Assembly (NCBI RefSeq): GCF_963662255.1
Contig: NC_085049.1
Span: 65,147,158 to 65,211,157, forward strand
DNA: 64,000 nt
Source: Cinclus cinclus
Taxonomy: Eukaryota > Chordata > Aves > Passeriformes > Cinclidae
Direction of reading: 5' to 3'
The translations under genes were made by a program, and so were the position numbers. The stretch's first letter is position 1, and the number at the start of each line of letters is the position of its first letter. Under the pieces are notes generated by a model, which saw nothing but the letters and a program-made list of their open reading frames with translations, made no database searches and had not been told where the DNA came from. Below are positions 1-12,100 of this stretch, piece by piece.

Positions 1-109
1 TAAATCTCCCAGGCCCTGTCACACCACCAGGACAGCTTATTTTGGGGAAGAAAACAGACTTGATTATTATTTCATTTCTCAAGAAGCATTTGACAAAATG
101 GTGAAAGCA
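1..109 (+). CDS. LRGUK: LRGUK exon a (partial): start of GK domain core
   Basis: The frame beginning at base 2 gives KSPRPCHTTR followed by AYFGEENRLDYYFIS and FDKMVKA. The CHTTR and DYYFIS segments match the GMP-binding part of guanylate kinases. The exon ends before GTAAGT at 110 in phase 0. Whether a splice acceptor lies at the window edge (a 'cccag' at 8-12 is possible) or the exon extends leftward cannot be decided. Confidence 0.85.
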
Positions 110-3100
110 GTAAGTACCTGACTCCTGTCCTTGTAGCTTTTTCCTGCTCCCACAGTGAACTCAACTTCTCTGTCCACGCCTGATTTATTTTATTTTTTAT
201 AATAAGTTTATGCCTGGGTGTGAATCTTATTTCACTCTCAGTTGTGTTTTTAAGTTCATAGACAGAAACCACAAATTTCTTGTAGATTTTTGCTGTCTTT
301 TCTCCTGTAAATGAATTTCTAGAAACTACTAAATGGGCAAAATTGCCAGTGGGGGATATTTAAATAATAGTATAACATAGAAATAAACTTCTTTTCAGAC
401 ACAAATATAGTGTGGGGTTTACTGGTTTTATTTTCTCAACTTTTTCCTGCAGCCCTGCAGGGAATTCCTTGGCAGTTTAGCAAATCTCCCCTAAAGGAGT
501 GAGATTTCTCTGAAGGATTTCTGCTTCCAGCTGCTCTTTTTGATGCCTTTTCCAACACAACTTTGCCTTGAAAAGCCACAACAGAGCCCATTATTTGTAT
601 TTATACAGAAGGGGGAGCCAGCAGAGCCTGAAACAACTGAGCTGGCCCTTCGTGATAACAATTACCAAGGAGTTTAATTTTAAAAACACCAAAATAATCT
701 GTTTCCATCTCTCCAGGGCTGCAGAACTTTGATATGCCTCAGGCAATTCCACATCCTCCTTGCAGATGTCATGCAGTTCTTCCTTTTCCTTGGAATCTCC
801 CATATAAAACATTTGATATAAAATCACCAGAAGGAAGCCCCTTGCTTTGGATTTTCCTTTCCAGTGGGAAGGGATAAGCCAGAAATGTTCTCAGGACTTT
901 GTTCTCAGGATTTTGGGATTTCATTATCCACAGACAAGGCACAAGCCCAGATATGGCCTAATTTTTTGGTGGTCTTTGGTAATTTTTGGTAATTTTTGGC
1001 AATTTGGGGCTAATATTTTGCTGATTTTTGGGCTCTCCCTGTCCTCATCACTACTGATTTTTTGGGCTTTCCCTGCTCCCATTAATGTTGATTTTGACCT
1101 CTCCCTGCCCTCATTAAAACTGATTTAAACAGGAAAAAAACTGTAAGGAGAGAAAGAAGAGAAATCCAAAATTATTCATTCGAGGAAGTATTTTCCCCTT
1201 GAAACATTTCCTCTGGCATTATCGTTGTTCTGAATTTCAGGGGAAATTTCTGGCAACCTACAAATACAGTGGCCACAGCTATGGACTGGCAAGAGACACC
1301 GTGGAATCCATAGCCAGGGAGGGGCTGGCTACCTGTGTTCACCTGGAAATAGAGGTGAGGGTCACCTGGTTGGGACCATTTCTTCAGGGCATTTGGGACA
1401 GGACAAGAGGGAACAGCCTCAAGTTGTGCCAAGGGAGGCTCAGGTTGGGTATTTTGGGGGAAAATTCTTCCTGGAAAGGATAAAAAAAAAAGGATTGGAA
1501 AAGGAAGTGGTGGAATTGTTGAAGAAACACAAGGATTTTGCACCTGGGGATATTGGTTAGTGGTGGGGGAATGATTTTAGAGTGTTTTTCCAACTTTGGT
1601 TTAGTCAGAAAGATCCCTCTGCTGGTCTGGTTTGATTAAAATTTTCAATTTCAATTTATGGGAAAAAAAAAAAAAAAGAAATCCTTTTTAGTGCCTGAAT
1701 CCTAAAGTGATCCAACCCAGAGCCCTGGTGGGAGAGACAACTCCTGTCCTAAATCCCTCAGGTCCAGAACTTCCCCTCTCAGCTCCTGTTTTGGGGAATG
1801 TGCACAGCAGGAATTCCAGAAGTTCAACCCCACTTCCATTGGAAATGGCCCAACCCCTGGAATTTTGCAGCTGGAGGAGTTTTTCCTTGCTCTCTTGGGG
1901 GGATTTTGTGGCTGTTGTTTAAATTCCCACTTTTTGTGTTCTATCACATCACTTAAAGACCAAAATAAACCCCTGAGATATTTTTAGGTGCTCTTGAAGG
2001 GCTGAGTCTCTCTCCTCTACTTAAATTTTTCGGTCTATTTTTACAACTTTCAGCATCACCAGCACTTCCCATTCCAGCAGCCTCAGCTTTCCAGCCATGA
2101 GCTTCCCACCCATCTCCACCTTACAGCAGGATCAGTCCAGATCACCCAAAAAAAAAAAAAAAAAACAAACAAACAAAAAAAAAAACCAACTTATTTCTCC
2201 TTTGCTGATGAAGCCACAGAGGGTTTGAGGCAATATTTGGGGTAGAACTATTAAAAATTGCAATTTTTTGAGGGGTTGCTTTCCCAAAAGATAAAGCTTT
2301 TCACTAATTTTCTAATTAAACTTTTCATTCTTTTATATCAGCCTTTACTAGCCAGGTGGGGGGAGGGGGGGGGGGGGGGGAAAGAAATACATTCTGCCTT
2401 TCCTTCAACATTATTTCTTCAAAATAAGCTGCCTCTAGGTGAGGTTCCAAAATGAGAAGCTCCGGAGTGCCTGGAATGTGGCACTGAGTAAAAAAAAAAA
2501 AAAAAAAAAAACAGAGATAAAAAAGAAATGGAGGAGACAGCAGTGATAACACAGGATCCTGATCTGAGCATCCTGATCAAAACCTGATTTTAAATTTCAT
2601 AAGTTACAGGGTGATAATTTTGTTTGGGGAAACTGGTGATCAAAAATCTGATTTTCAGTTGAGTATACCTTGGTGTTGCATGAGGAGTTTGGGCCTTTTG
2701 AAGGGGAAAAACCACAATTTCAAGGAAAAAATACTTTTTCTCTGTTTTATTTTCCAGAAGAAAAACTCAATTCCAAATTCAACAAACATTCATTTTCAGG
2801 AATACACCCTTTGTGTTTCTCTGCTTTATTTTCCAGGAGAAAAAAACTCCATTGCAAGAAAAAACACTGTTTTTCTGTATTTTATTTTCCAGGAGAAAAA
2901 AACTCAGGTCCGAGTTCAAAAAGCACTCAGTTTCAGGAATAAACCTTTGTTTTTCTCTGCTTTAATTTCAAGGAGAAAAAACCCCATTTCAAGAAAAAAC
3001 ATTGTTTTTCTTTGTTTTATTTTCCAGGAGGAAAAAAGTTCAACAAATACTCAGTTTCAAAGAAGAAAATGCTTTTTTTATCTGTTTTCAAGGAGGGGGG

Positions 3101-6100
3101 AAAAAAAAAAATCAACAAATACTCAGTTTCAAAATAAAAAACCACTGTTTTTCTCTGTTTTATTTTCCAGGGTGTTCGTAGCTTGAAAAATACCCACTTT
3201 AAGCCCAGGTACATCCTGTTGGTCCCAAAGGACAAAGGGAAATATGAGGAACACCTGAGGAGGACAGGATTGTTCAGCAGGTCAGAGATTGAAGAGGCAG
3301 TGTCCAGAGTGGACATGTACTTCCAAATAAACCAGGATTTCCCTGGATATTTCCATGCAGTCATCAACACGGGTGAGTTCTTGGTATAAAATATTGGAAA
3401 ATTGTAAATATGGCACAGTGTGGTGCAAAATATTGGATAAATGTAAATATGGCACAGTGTGGTGCAAAATGTTGGAAAATTGTAAATACAAATTGGTATG
3501 GTACATGGAGCTTACAATTTAAATATGGCCCTAAAGAAATAAACCAATAGAAAAATATTTAGGTGAGTACAGAGCCTGAATTTCAGCTTTTTTTTTTTTT
3601 TTTGGGAATGTGGTGCTTATGAAGGTGAAGGTTTTTCTCCCCAAGAGATGTTTTAAAAAAAAGTATTTCCGTGAAAAAAAGAAAAAATGTTTCTTTATTT
3701 TCTGGCTAAGTTAAAAACGTATTTCTATGTCAAACTCATGTGATTGGTATCTTTGCACTGAAGAAAAGCTGGTTTTTATCTTCTTTTATTCAATTTCTTT
3801 TCTCTCTGCCATGAAATGCATTTCCCTCTCTGCAGATGATCTGGATGAGGCATTCACAGAGCTGAGCCACCTTGTCAAGGTCTACCTGGGCTTGGAGCCA
3901 CCTGAATTTTTGGACAACATGCAAGGCACCAAGAGCAGGACAGGTAAAGTTGGGCAGTTTTATCAGCAGAATATTTATTGTGAATTGATTTCTTGAAATC
4001 TGTAAATGATGCAGCCTGTGAGAGCTGAAACCTCCACGAGCTGCTCTGCAATGGCTCTCCCAGGCTGCTGACTCCTCCAGAAGGACAGGTTTGGAGTCTG
4101 GATGGAGTTTCCTGACTCCTCTGAGGATGGTTTTGGGCTCAGATGGCATTTCCTAACTCTTTTTTTGGGCTCAGATGGAGTTTGCTGACTCCTCTGAGGA
4201 TGGTTTTGGGCTCAGATGGCATTTCCTAACTCTTTTTTTGGGCTCAGATGGAGTTTCCTGACTCCTCTGAGGATGGTTTTGGGCTCAGATGGAGTTTGCT
4301 GACTCTTTTTGGGCTCAGATGGAGTTTCCTGACTCTCCTGAGGATGGTTTTGGGCTCTGGATCTCCCATTCCAGATAAATCCCAAGTGAGGGCATTTATT
4401 TTATTTCAGCTTGCTCATGGCTGAACTTTTGCCTCCCAAACTTGAGCAACAAGAGACTGGGATGGCACCCGGACCTCACTTTACTGTTTTCCCCATGATG
4501 GCACGAAGAGCAGGAAAATCAGGATAGGAAGATGAGAAAACAACTTAAAATATCCACTCCAAATGCTTTTGGGGTGACCCACTGATCCCAAATGATCTGT
4601 GGTGTGCTTCAAATAAGTTTTTAACCCCTGAATGCCTGAAGCTGGAACCTCGTGGCCACTTCCAGCTAATCCAAGTGCTTGCTCTCATTCCTGCTTGTGT
4701 AGAACTTGGGTCAGGGAATGGTTCCATGCAAAAAAAAATCATGGAGTTCCTGAATGGAAAGGGACCCACAAGGATCATCCAGGCACAGACACCCCAACAA
4801 TCCCACCCTGTGCATCCCTGGGAGTGTTGTCCTGGAGCAGCCTTGGGAATGTGTCCATTCCCTGGGGATCCTGGGCAGTGCCCAGCACCCTCTGGAGAAA
4901 AAGCTTTTCCTAAAATCCTAAAATTTCCTAAACCTGGCAGAGCTCCAGTTGTTTCGGGTCACAGGGAGCAGAGATTGGAGAGACCCTGAGGAGTCTCCCC
5001 TCACCTCCCCCAAACTTTCAGACAGATCAATTCCTTGATCCTGCAGCCACAGAATTGGCACCAGGAGGGAAAGGGAGGGAGAAGAATATTACTGGAATTT
5101 TAAAAATTAATAAATAAATAAACAAAAGAGATATTATGGTAAAAAGAGGATGGGCAAGATGAATTAAAAAGAAGCTCATTTTTAGGAACTTCTCCCTCTG
5201 ACTCCAGGAGTTTCCATGGTTTATGGATTTTGTCTCCATTTTAGATCCATTGGAACAGGGTAGAGAGTCAGTTCCCTCAGGAACACAGAGCCAAGGGAAG
5301 TAAAAGTAAATAAAAGTAGCTGAAAAAAGGGCAAAATACCTGAAAATTCTAATAAAGGATGGTGCAATATTTATCAGTTCATCATTTCATGTAATTTTGG
5401 TTCATGAAAGAATTCATAATATTAATTTCCCAGTGGACCCAGGAAAAGCTTCTGCACACATTGTGGCTTCTCAGAGCCACAGCAGTGAGGGCTTTCATGA
5501 AAAAAATCTTATTTAGCCTTAAATTAAGTCGATCTTATTGTATTTTCCAGAACTTCCACATTCAACTGAAATGAAAAAGGTGATTTCCTTGCCTTATTTG
5601 CTATAATATTGTCTTTTCTTGCCTTAAAAACTCTGGGGACATTTTGTCTCAAAGGCAAAAAACCCCACCAAACCCTAGGGAGTTTATTAGAAAAGAAGAA
5701 AAATGGGTAAAGATTAAAAATAAAAGATTTTTATATGATCCTGGTATTCTTGGAGTTAGATTTAAGTATCTGGAGCTCCTTTAAAGGATTTTGTATTTCT
5801 CAGCAGCTCTTTCAGAGGGTGACATGTCACTACAGAAACTTCATTAACACTGCAGGATTTGTGCAATTCTGCTGCTCCTAAAGTAACTTTTAAATTTACT
5901 ACACACTATAAAAGTCACTTAGAGCCCCATTTATGGGTGTTTAAATAAGCGTAACTCTTCTGTTTCTAGAGCTCTTCTCTTCTCATGGACTGGGAAATAA
6001 CTTTTTTTCCAAACCTTGCCCAAAGGTTGTCTTTAAAAGGGATGTTTTAAGTGAGATTGGAGCAGGGGAAGGTTGGTTGTGGGACATTATGAGAGGTTTA

Positions 6101-9100
6101 TAATTATTTTTTTTTTTTTTTATGAACTGCTGGGAAAGATCTTCTGCTGGTGTACAAAGTAATAAAAATCCTGGGCAAAAATAGAAAATAGATTATTCTA
6201 AAATATTTTTAATGGCAGAACATTTTTTTGGAGCTGATAATTCTTTGTATTTCCATTGGCGGCTTTTATCTATGGGATCCATCCAGTGGTTTGAAACTAT
6301 TAAAATCCTGGAATGGTTTGGGTTGGGGGGGAGTTTAAAGCCCATCCAGTTCCAACCCTGACACCTTCCACTATCCCAGGGTGCTCCAAGCTGGCCTTTG
6401 GACACTTCCAGGGATGGGGAATCCACAGTTTTCCCTGGAAAACCAGTGCCAGACCCTCAGAGGAAAGAATGCCAAACAAAAATATTTATAAGGTTATTTC
6501 TGTGGCTTCATTTCATATTTTGGTGTGATTTTATACACAGGATAAATCCCAGTTTATAGATTTAATTTTTTTCCAATTTTGAAATAATTTTAATGATTCA
6601 AAATAATTTTGGTTTTAAAAACTTGAGTTGTGTGGAGGGACTTTAAGGCCCATCCAGTGGCATGGGCAGGGACACCTTCCACTGTCCCAGGTTACTCCAA
6701 ACCACCCAACCTGGCCTTGGACACTTCTGGGCTTGGAAAATGACTGTTCCTTCCTGTTTGTGTCCAGAATATTTTTATTGAGGATTGTCTTTTCCACCCC
6801 AGGCTCCAGAACTCAGCTGTTCCCAGAAGAAGAACCATCCCCGGGAGAAGTCAGTGACTTCTTGGACCCTTTTACCAAAAGTTATCCCAGAGACCTCCTG
6901 GATGTGCTGACTGCACCACCAGGATCTGTGGTAAGGTGTTGGAACCCAGAAACCTGGGAGTTTTGAGCTTTCTGTGCTTTCTGGCACTGACCCCCAGGAG
7001 AACACTGCTTTGGATCTGAGACCTTGGAGAAAACTTCCAAAATTGAGTGATGGAGTAGAAATTACAGGGACGCAGATAAAATAAAAGTGTGTGATCTCAC
7101 ATGGTGAAGGGATTTAAATTTGAGGTTTTTAGAATATAGTAACAGGCATGGGACAAGATGGAGGATTTTTGGGTGTTGTCTCTTTCTGTCTTCTTCATGA
7201 TTTCAGGTAATAGTTTGTGGTTGGACAGTTAGTTCTGCACTGCAGGTCACAGGAGTTTGGTTATTGGGTCAAAAGTATAAATAATTTAGGTGTTAGCTCT
7301 TTATTGGAATGTTTAGCTTTAAAAGACCTTGTCACTAGCCAGATCCAGCTCCATTTTATTCTCTTTCAGCTGATAGCTCCAAGTGTTGCAGAACTCTCTG
7401 TACTTTAGATGAGATTTAATCAGCCACCAAGTCCAAACGTGAGAAATTCGTCTCCTTCGTGTTTTTAATCCTGACTCTGAGTGAAGACAGAAGAAAATGA
7501 AGACAAGCCACTAATTATATGGTGCAACTAAACCCACAGCAGTAAGGTTCCTGTCACCTTAGAAATGAGGAGTTGGGGTCAAACCTTTCTTTTCTCCAGG
7601 GAAAATTGACTCCTGTTCTCTGTCTGTATTGATTTCAACACTAATTCCTAGTTCTCCTGAATCATGGAATGGTTTGGGTTGGAAGGGACTGTAAACATCC
7701 AGTGCCACCCCTGCCACGGGCAGGGACACCTTCTGGAATTTCTGTTCTGGAAGCTTTTGATGGAATAAACAGTCCCAAGAACGTGACAAGGAGAGGAGAG
7801 AGATTCAGCCCTTCAAGAGCACCTAAAAATATCTCAGGGGTTTATTTTAGTCTTTTTTAAGTGATGTGATAGAACACAAAAAGTGGGAATTTAAACAACA
7901 GCCACAAAATCCCCCCAAGAGAGCAAGGAAAAACTCCTCCAGCTGCAAAATTCCAGGGGTTGGGCCATTTCCAATGGAAGTGGGGTTGAACTTCTGGAAT
8001 TCCTGCTGTGCACATTCCCCAAAACAGGAGCTGAGACGGGTAGTTCTGGACCTGAGGGATTTAGGACAGGAGTTGTCTCTCCCACCAGGGCTCTGGGTTG
8101 GATCACTTTAGGATTCAGGCACTAAAAAGGATTTCTTTTTTTTTTCCCTCCCATAAATACCCCATGGCAATAAAAATAATGGAGAGAAATCCAAATCCCA
8201 GGATCTGTTCCCTGTTTTTCCCCTCATGATGTGGCTGAATCTGTGCTTGTGTCCTCAGCTTGGCTGTGGAGGAACTTGGAATGCTTTGGATGGGAAGGGA
8301 CCTTAAACTCATCCAGTTCCACCCTCTGAACACTTCCCACTGTCCCAGGTTGCTCCAAGCCCTGTCCAGCCTGGCCTTGGACACTTCCAGGGATGGAGCA
8401 GCCACAGCTTCTCTGGGAATTCCATTCCGGGGCCTCCCCACCCCCCCAGGGAAGAATTCCTTCCCAATATTCCCTCCAACCCTTCCCTCTTTCAGCTTAA
8501 AGCCAATCCCCCTTGTCCTGTCACTCCATCCCCTCGGGACTGAGGCAGCAAAACTCAGAGGAGAGCACAAATTGTATTTTCTGCTCATTTTCACTCCAGA
8601 ACAAATCCATCAACGATTTCATCCATTTGTGTTCTGGTGTCCGGAGCAGAATTTCCTCTCATGGAATTGTCCTGTTCCATTGGAATGGCTGGATGTGGTT
8701 CACAGGAGCACGGCGATTCCTTATGAACATCATCCCACAGCAGTGGAAAACTCATCCAGCCGAGCCCTTCCCAGTTTTATTCCAGTGATAACTGCCAGGG
8801 ATCAAATCTAATCATCTTTTTTTCACTTGCTGTTGCTTTTTTCATCAACAGAATGCTTTGGATTTCAAACAACCCCTGGCAACTCCAGCTTCACCCCTCT
8901 TCCTTTTTTCCCTCTTTGCTCCCAGGACGTTCCCTCTGTGGCTGCTGCTCCTTTTCCAGGACAACAGCAGCAAAAAGAGGAAAAGCTAAATGAAAGCTGT
9001 GAAGTCATTTCCCTCCCAGGGTGATGCTGTCACCATGATTTCCCCCTCTCTGTGTGTTTGTAACTCCTCTGACGTCTAAAATCAGTGGATTTTTCAGTGG

Positions 9101-12100
9101 AAAATCAGTGGTGGAGGAACAACCCCTGCCTCCCTTCCCAGCATTTAAAAATGCTGTGGAACAAAGGTACAGCTGAGAAATGGGTGGTGCAAACAGGGAA
9201 ACTCCCATCTGGTTTGAGCGAGTGGGAAGGGACCTTAAACTCATCCGGTTCCACCTTCTGGACACTTCCCACTCTCCCAGGCTGCTCCAAATCCCGTCCT
9301 TGGACATTTCCAGCGACCCAGGGGCAGTCACAGCTTCTCTTGGAATCCTGTGGGAGATTCTCCCCACTTAAACCCACCAAAAAGTGGAATTAATAACAGG
9401 GGATGACGATGTGAGGGGGAAAAAAAATCCTAAAAACAAGCAAAGAAACCCCTCCAACTCAGCATTCCCTGGAACAGCTGGCTGTTATCCCTCTAAAATC
9501 CAGACTGCTCTTCCTTCTTTTGCCCTCACTTCATTTCCCAGGAACCTGGGATGAAAACCAGGGAATAAACCCCCAAACAAATCCCCAGGTTCAGCCCCTG
9601 AGTGTCATTTCCCAACTGGTTCCAAATATCTTTTTTTTTATCCTGAAGGGGATTCAGGTCCAGGGAACAATTGCCTGGAAGAGAGGACAGGTCCAGCCTT
9701 GTCTGGATACAAACAGGGAAACTCCCATCTTTCAGTTTTTCCTGCTTTTCAAGGACAAAGTTCCTAAACTGCCAGTGCTGTTCATTTTCATTTTCATCCA
9801 AAGCTTTGTCGATTTAAGGTGTGGGAGAAACTGAAATATTTCCTCTGTGATACTCTGCCATCACTCCTACCCCAACAATTCCTTTTTTTTTCCTTCACTT
9901 TTTCTTTTCAAAGTTTACGTTTTGTGGTTTATGGTGGTGGAGGCCTCATTTACCTCAGGTTTCATTCCCTTGGTGGTCACAAAGCTCTTTTTTCTTATTA
10001 TTCTCCTTTTCCAGGAATTCCTTTGTGTTATTTACTGCTCTGAGTTTTCATTCCATTTTTCCATGCAGCAAAAGCTTCACAGTGTCAGCATTCAAGGCGA
10101 AACCCAGATGCCTCTTACACCAAACTGAATGGGAAAAATCAAAATATTTCTGCAGCCTTAAAGCCAAATTTTGGCTCAGCTGTTACATCTGGGACTGTAA
10201 ATTATTTTGGCATCCAAACAATGTCCTGTCACTGCAGTAACCACACTCTCCTCACTTCATGGAGATCTGAAATAAAAAATAAGAAGAGATTCATGTGAAT
10301 TATCCATGAACAAAATAAGAATCTGATTCCTTGCAGCCTCCTCCCTTGGGATCAGCCCTCATTTTCTTTGGCTGTAATTAATTACGAAAGGTAAGAACAG
10401 AAAGGTGATGTACCTGTAATCCACCCAGGGATAGAAACAAGGGCCAGAATTTTATATTTAACAAAATAAAATTAAATTAAAGCCAAGATCAGTGGGCATC
10501 TTGAGCAGAGTAAAATTATTTACTTGGGATAAATAGTGAAGGAATTCACAATTCTAATGTGAATATTGTGCAGATTAATTGTGCCCTGTCTCAGCCCATG
10601 ACAAAACAGCTCTGCTGCAGCCAGAGTTGCTCATTAAATTGATAAATAATTGATAACTATCAGTGCTATGAGCTGAAACACAACAGGATTTAACAAAGCT
10701 CCCCTGTAATTTCCATTTTTTCAGCTCACCCTGGTGCTGGGTTTGTCTGACCTGACAAATTCCATTGTCCCTCGGCACATGGTAATTAACACACCCTCCA
10801 AACTCCACATTTCCCAGTCTGCTGAGACCTCATTCCAAAAATTTCACTGTAAATCGTTCAGATTTGCTCCAGGAAATTCCTTCTTTCATGGAATTATGGT
10901 TGGAAAGACTTCCAGGATCAGGGCCACCACCAAACCGTGGCCTCAAATGCCACATCCTCATTTTTTAAACTTCTTTATTTTTTTTTTCCACATTTTTTTC
11001 AACACTTCCAGGCTTGCTGACTCCACCACTGCCCTGGGCAGGTGTTCCAATGCTTCACAGACTTTTCCATGGAGAAATATTTTTCCAAAAATCCACCCTG
11101 GCCCAGCCTGAGGTTGTTCCTTCTCCTGCTGTCCATGTTCCCTGGGAGTTGTGGATTTTTTTTTTCACTCCTGTGAACAAATTAAGCTTCATCATTCCAA
11201 GCCAAAATTATTTCAGACCCAAATTTGTTATTTATGTCGATCCAGCACCTCATTAGTCCTAATGCAACCCCACTGTTTACCCAGGATATCTATTATTATC
11301 TTAACAATAAATAAATATTGAATAAATAATATTTATTTAGGAAAGCTAAATGCAAACTGTCTGGAATCTTAGCAGGAGAAAGGATAATCCCAGACATTTA
11401 AATCACCACAAACAATTTTAAATTACTGCTTAAAATTGGTCTTTTTATTGTTTTTTCTTTCCCAGGAAGAAGCCTCTCTCCAAAGACGTTACTCTGCAGC
11501 ACGTCAGGTGCTTCTTCTCCACAGGTAACCTGGAATAATTCCAATTAAAATTCCTTGCAATCAACTCCAAAATGCCTTTTTAGGGTTTCTTTCGCTCCTG
11601 TTCTGAGGGATGAGTGATCAGAAATCACAAATCTCACAGAGAAATCTTCTTTTTTTTTAATCCCAAATAAATCACAGCCCACCCTAGCTTTTGACTTGGG
11701 AGTGCAGCAGTCCCCAGATGAACACTGCAAATCTCACAGCCACAAGTAACTTGTCTAAAACTATGAAATTGTTACGAGTTTCTCTGAGGGAAGGAAAGAG
11801 CAGCTATTTTTTTTTTTTTTTTTATTGGCAGCTCACAGTCCCCGAGGTGATTTTTAACACTAATAATTAGTGTTGGAAGGTCACCACAAAGGTTTTTTCT
11901 GCAGTGGATATCTCTGTTTAAATAGGATTTCTAAAGCTGATTCCACTTCTTTTTAATTTTATTATTTTTTAATGGATGTTATCTCGACTGCCTTTCTTCC
12001 CCTTCTTCCTCATGGTCAGAGCCTCCAAGAATTGGTTAAAAACTCTTGAAATTTCAATAAATCTTCTTGGTTTGATCTTTTGTGGCTCTCCTGCCTTGTT

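Larger units (their letters stand above)
4361..6802. other. LRGUK intron with CR1 fragments
   Basis: The intron before exon e holds CR1 fragments near 4.74, 6.3 and 6.63 kb. The remainder is AT-rich sequence with no exon or RNA gene recognised. Confidence 0.5.

Noticed and set aside
2611..3186. A 191-codon frame upstream of LRGUK exon c
   Set aside because: It is an open frame through the acceptor-bearing minisatellite and is out of register with the GK domain exon.
1702..8111. Two nearly identical ~81-codon frames on opposite strands
   Set aside because: They are the two arms of the inverted repeat. There is no splice or domain evidence for coding.
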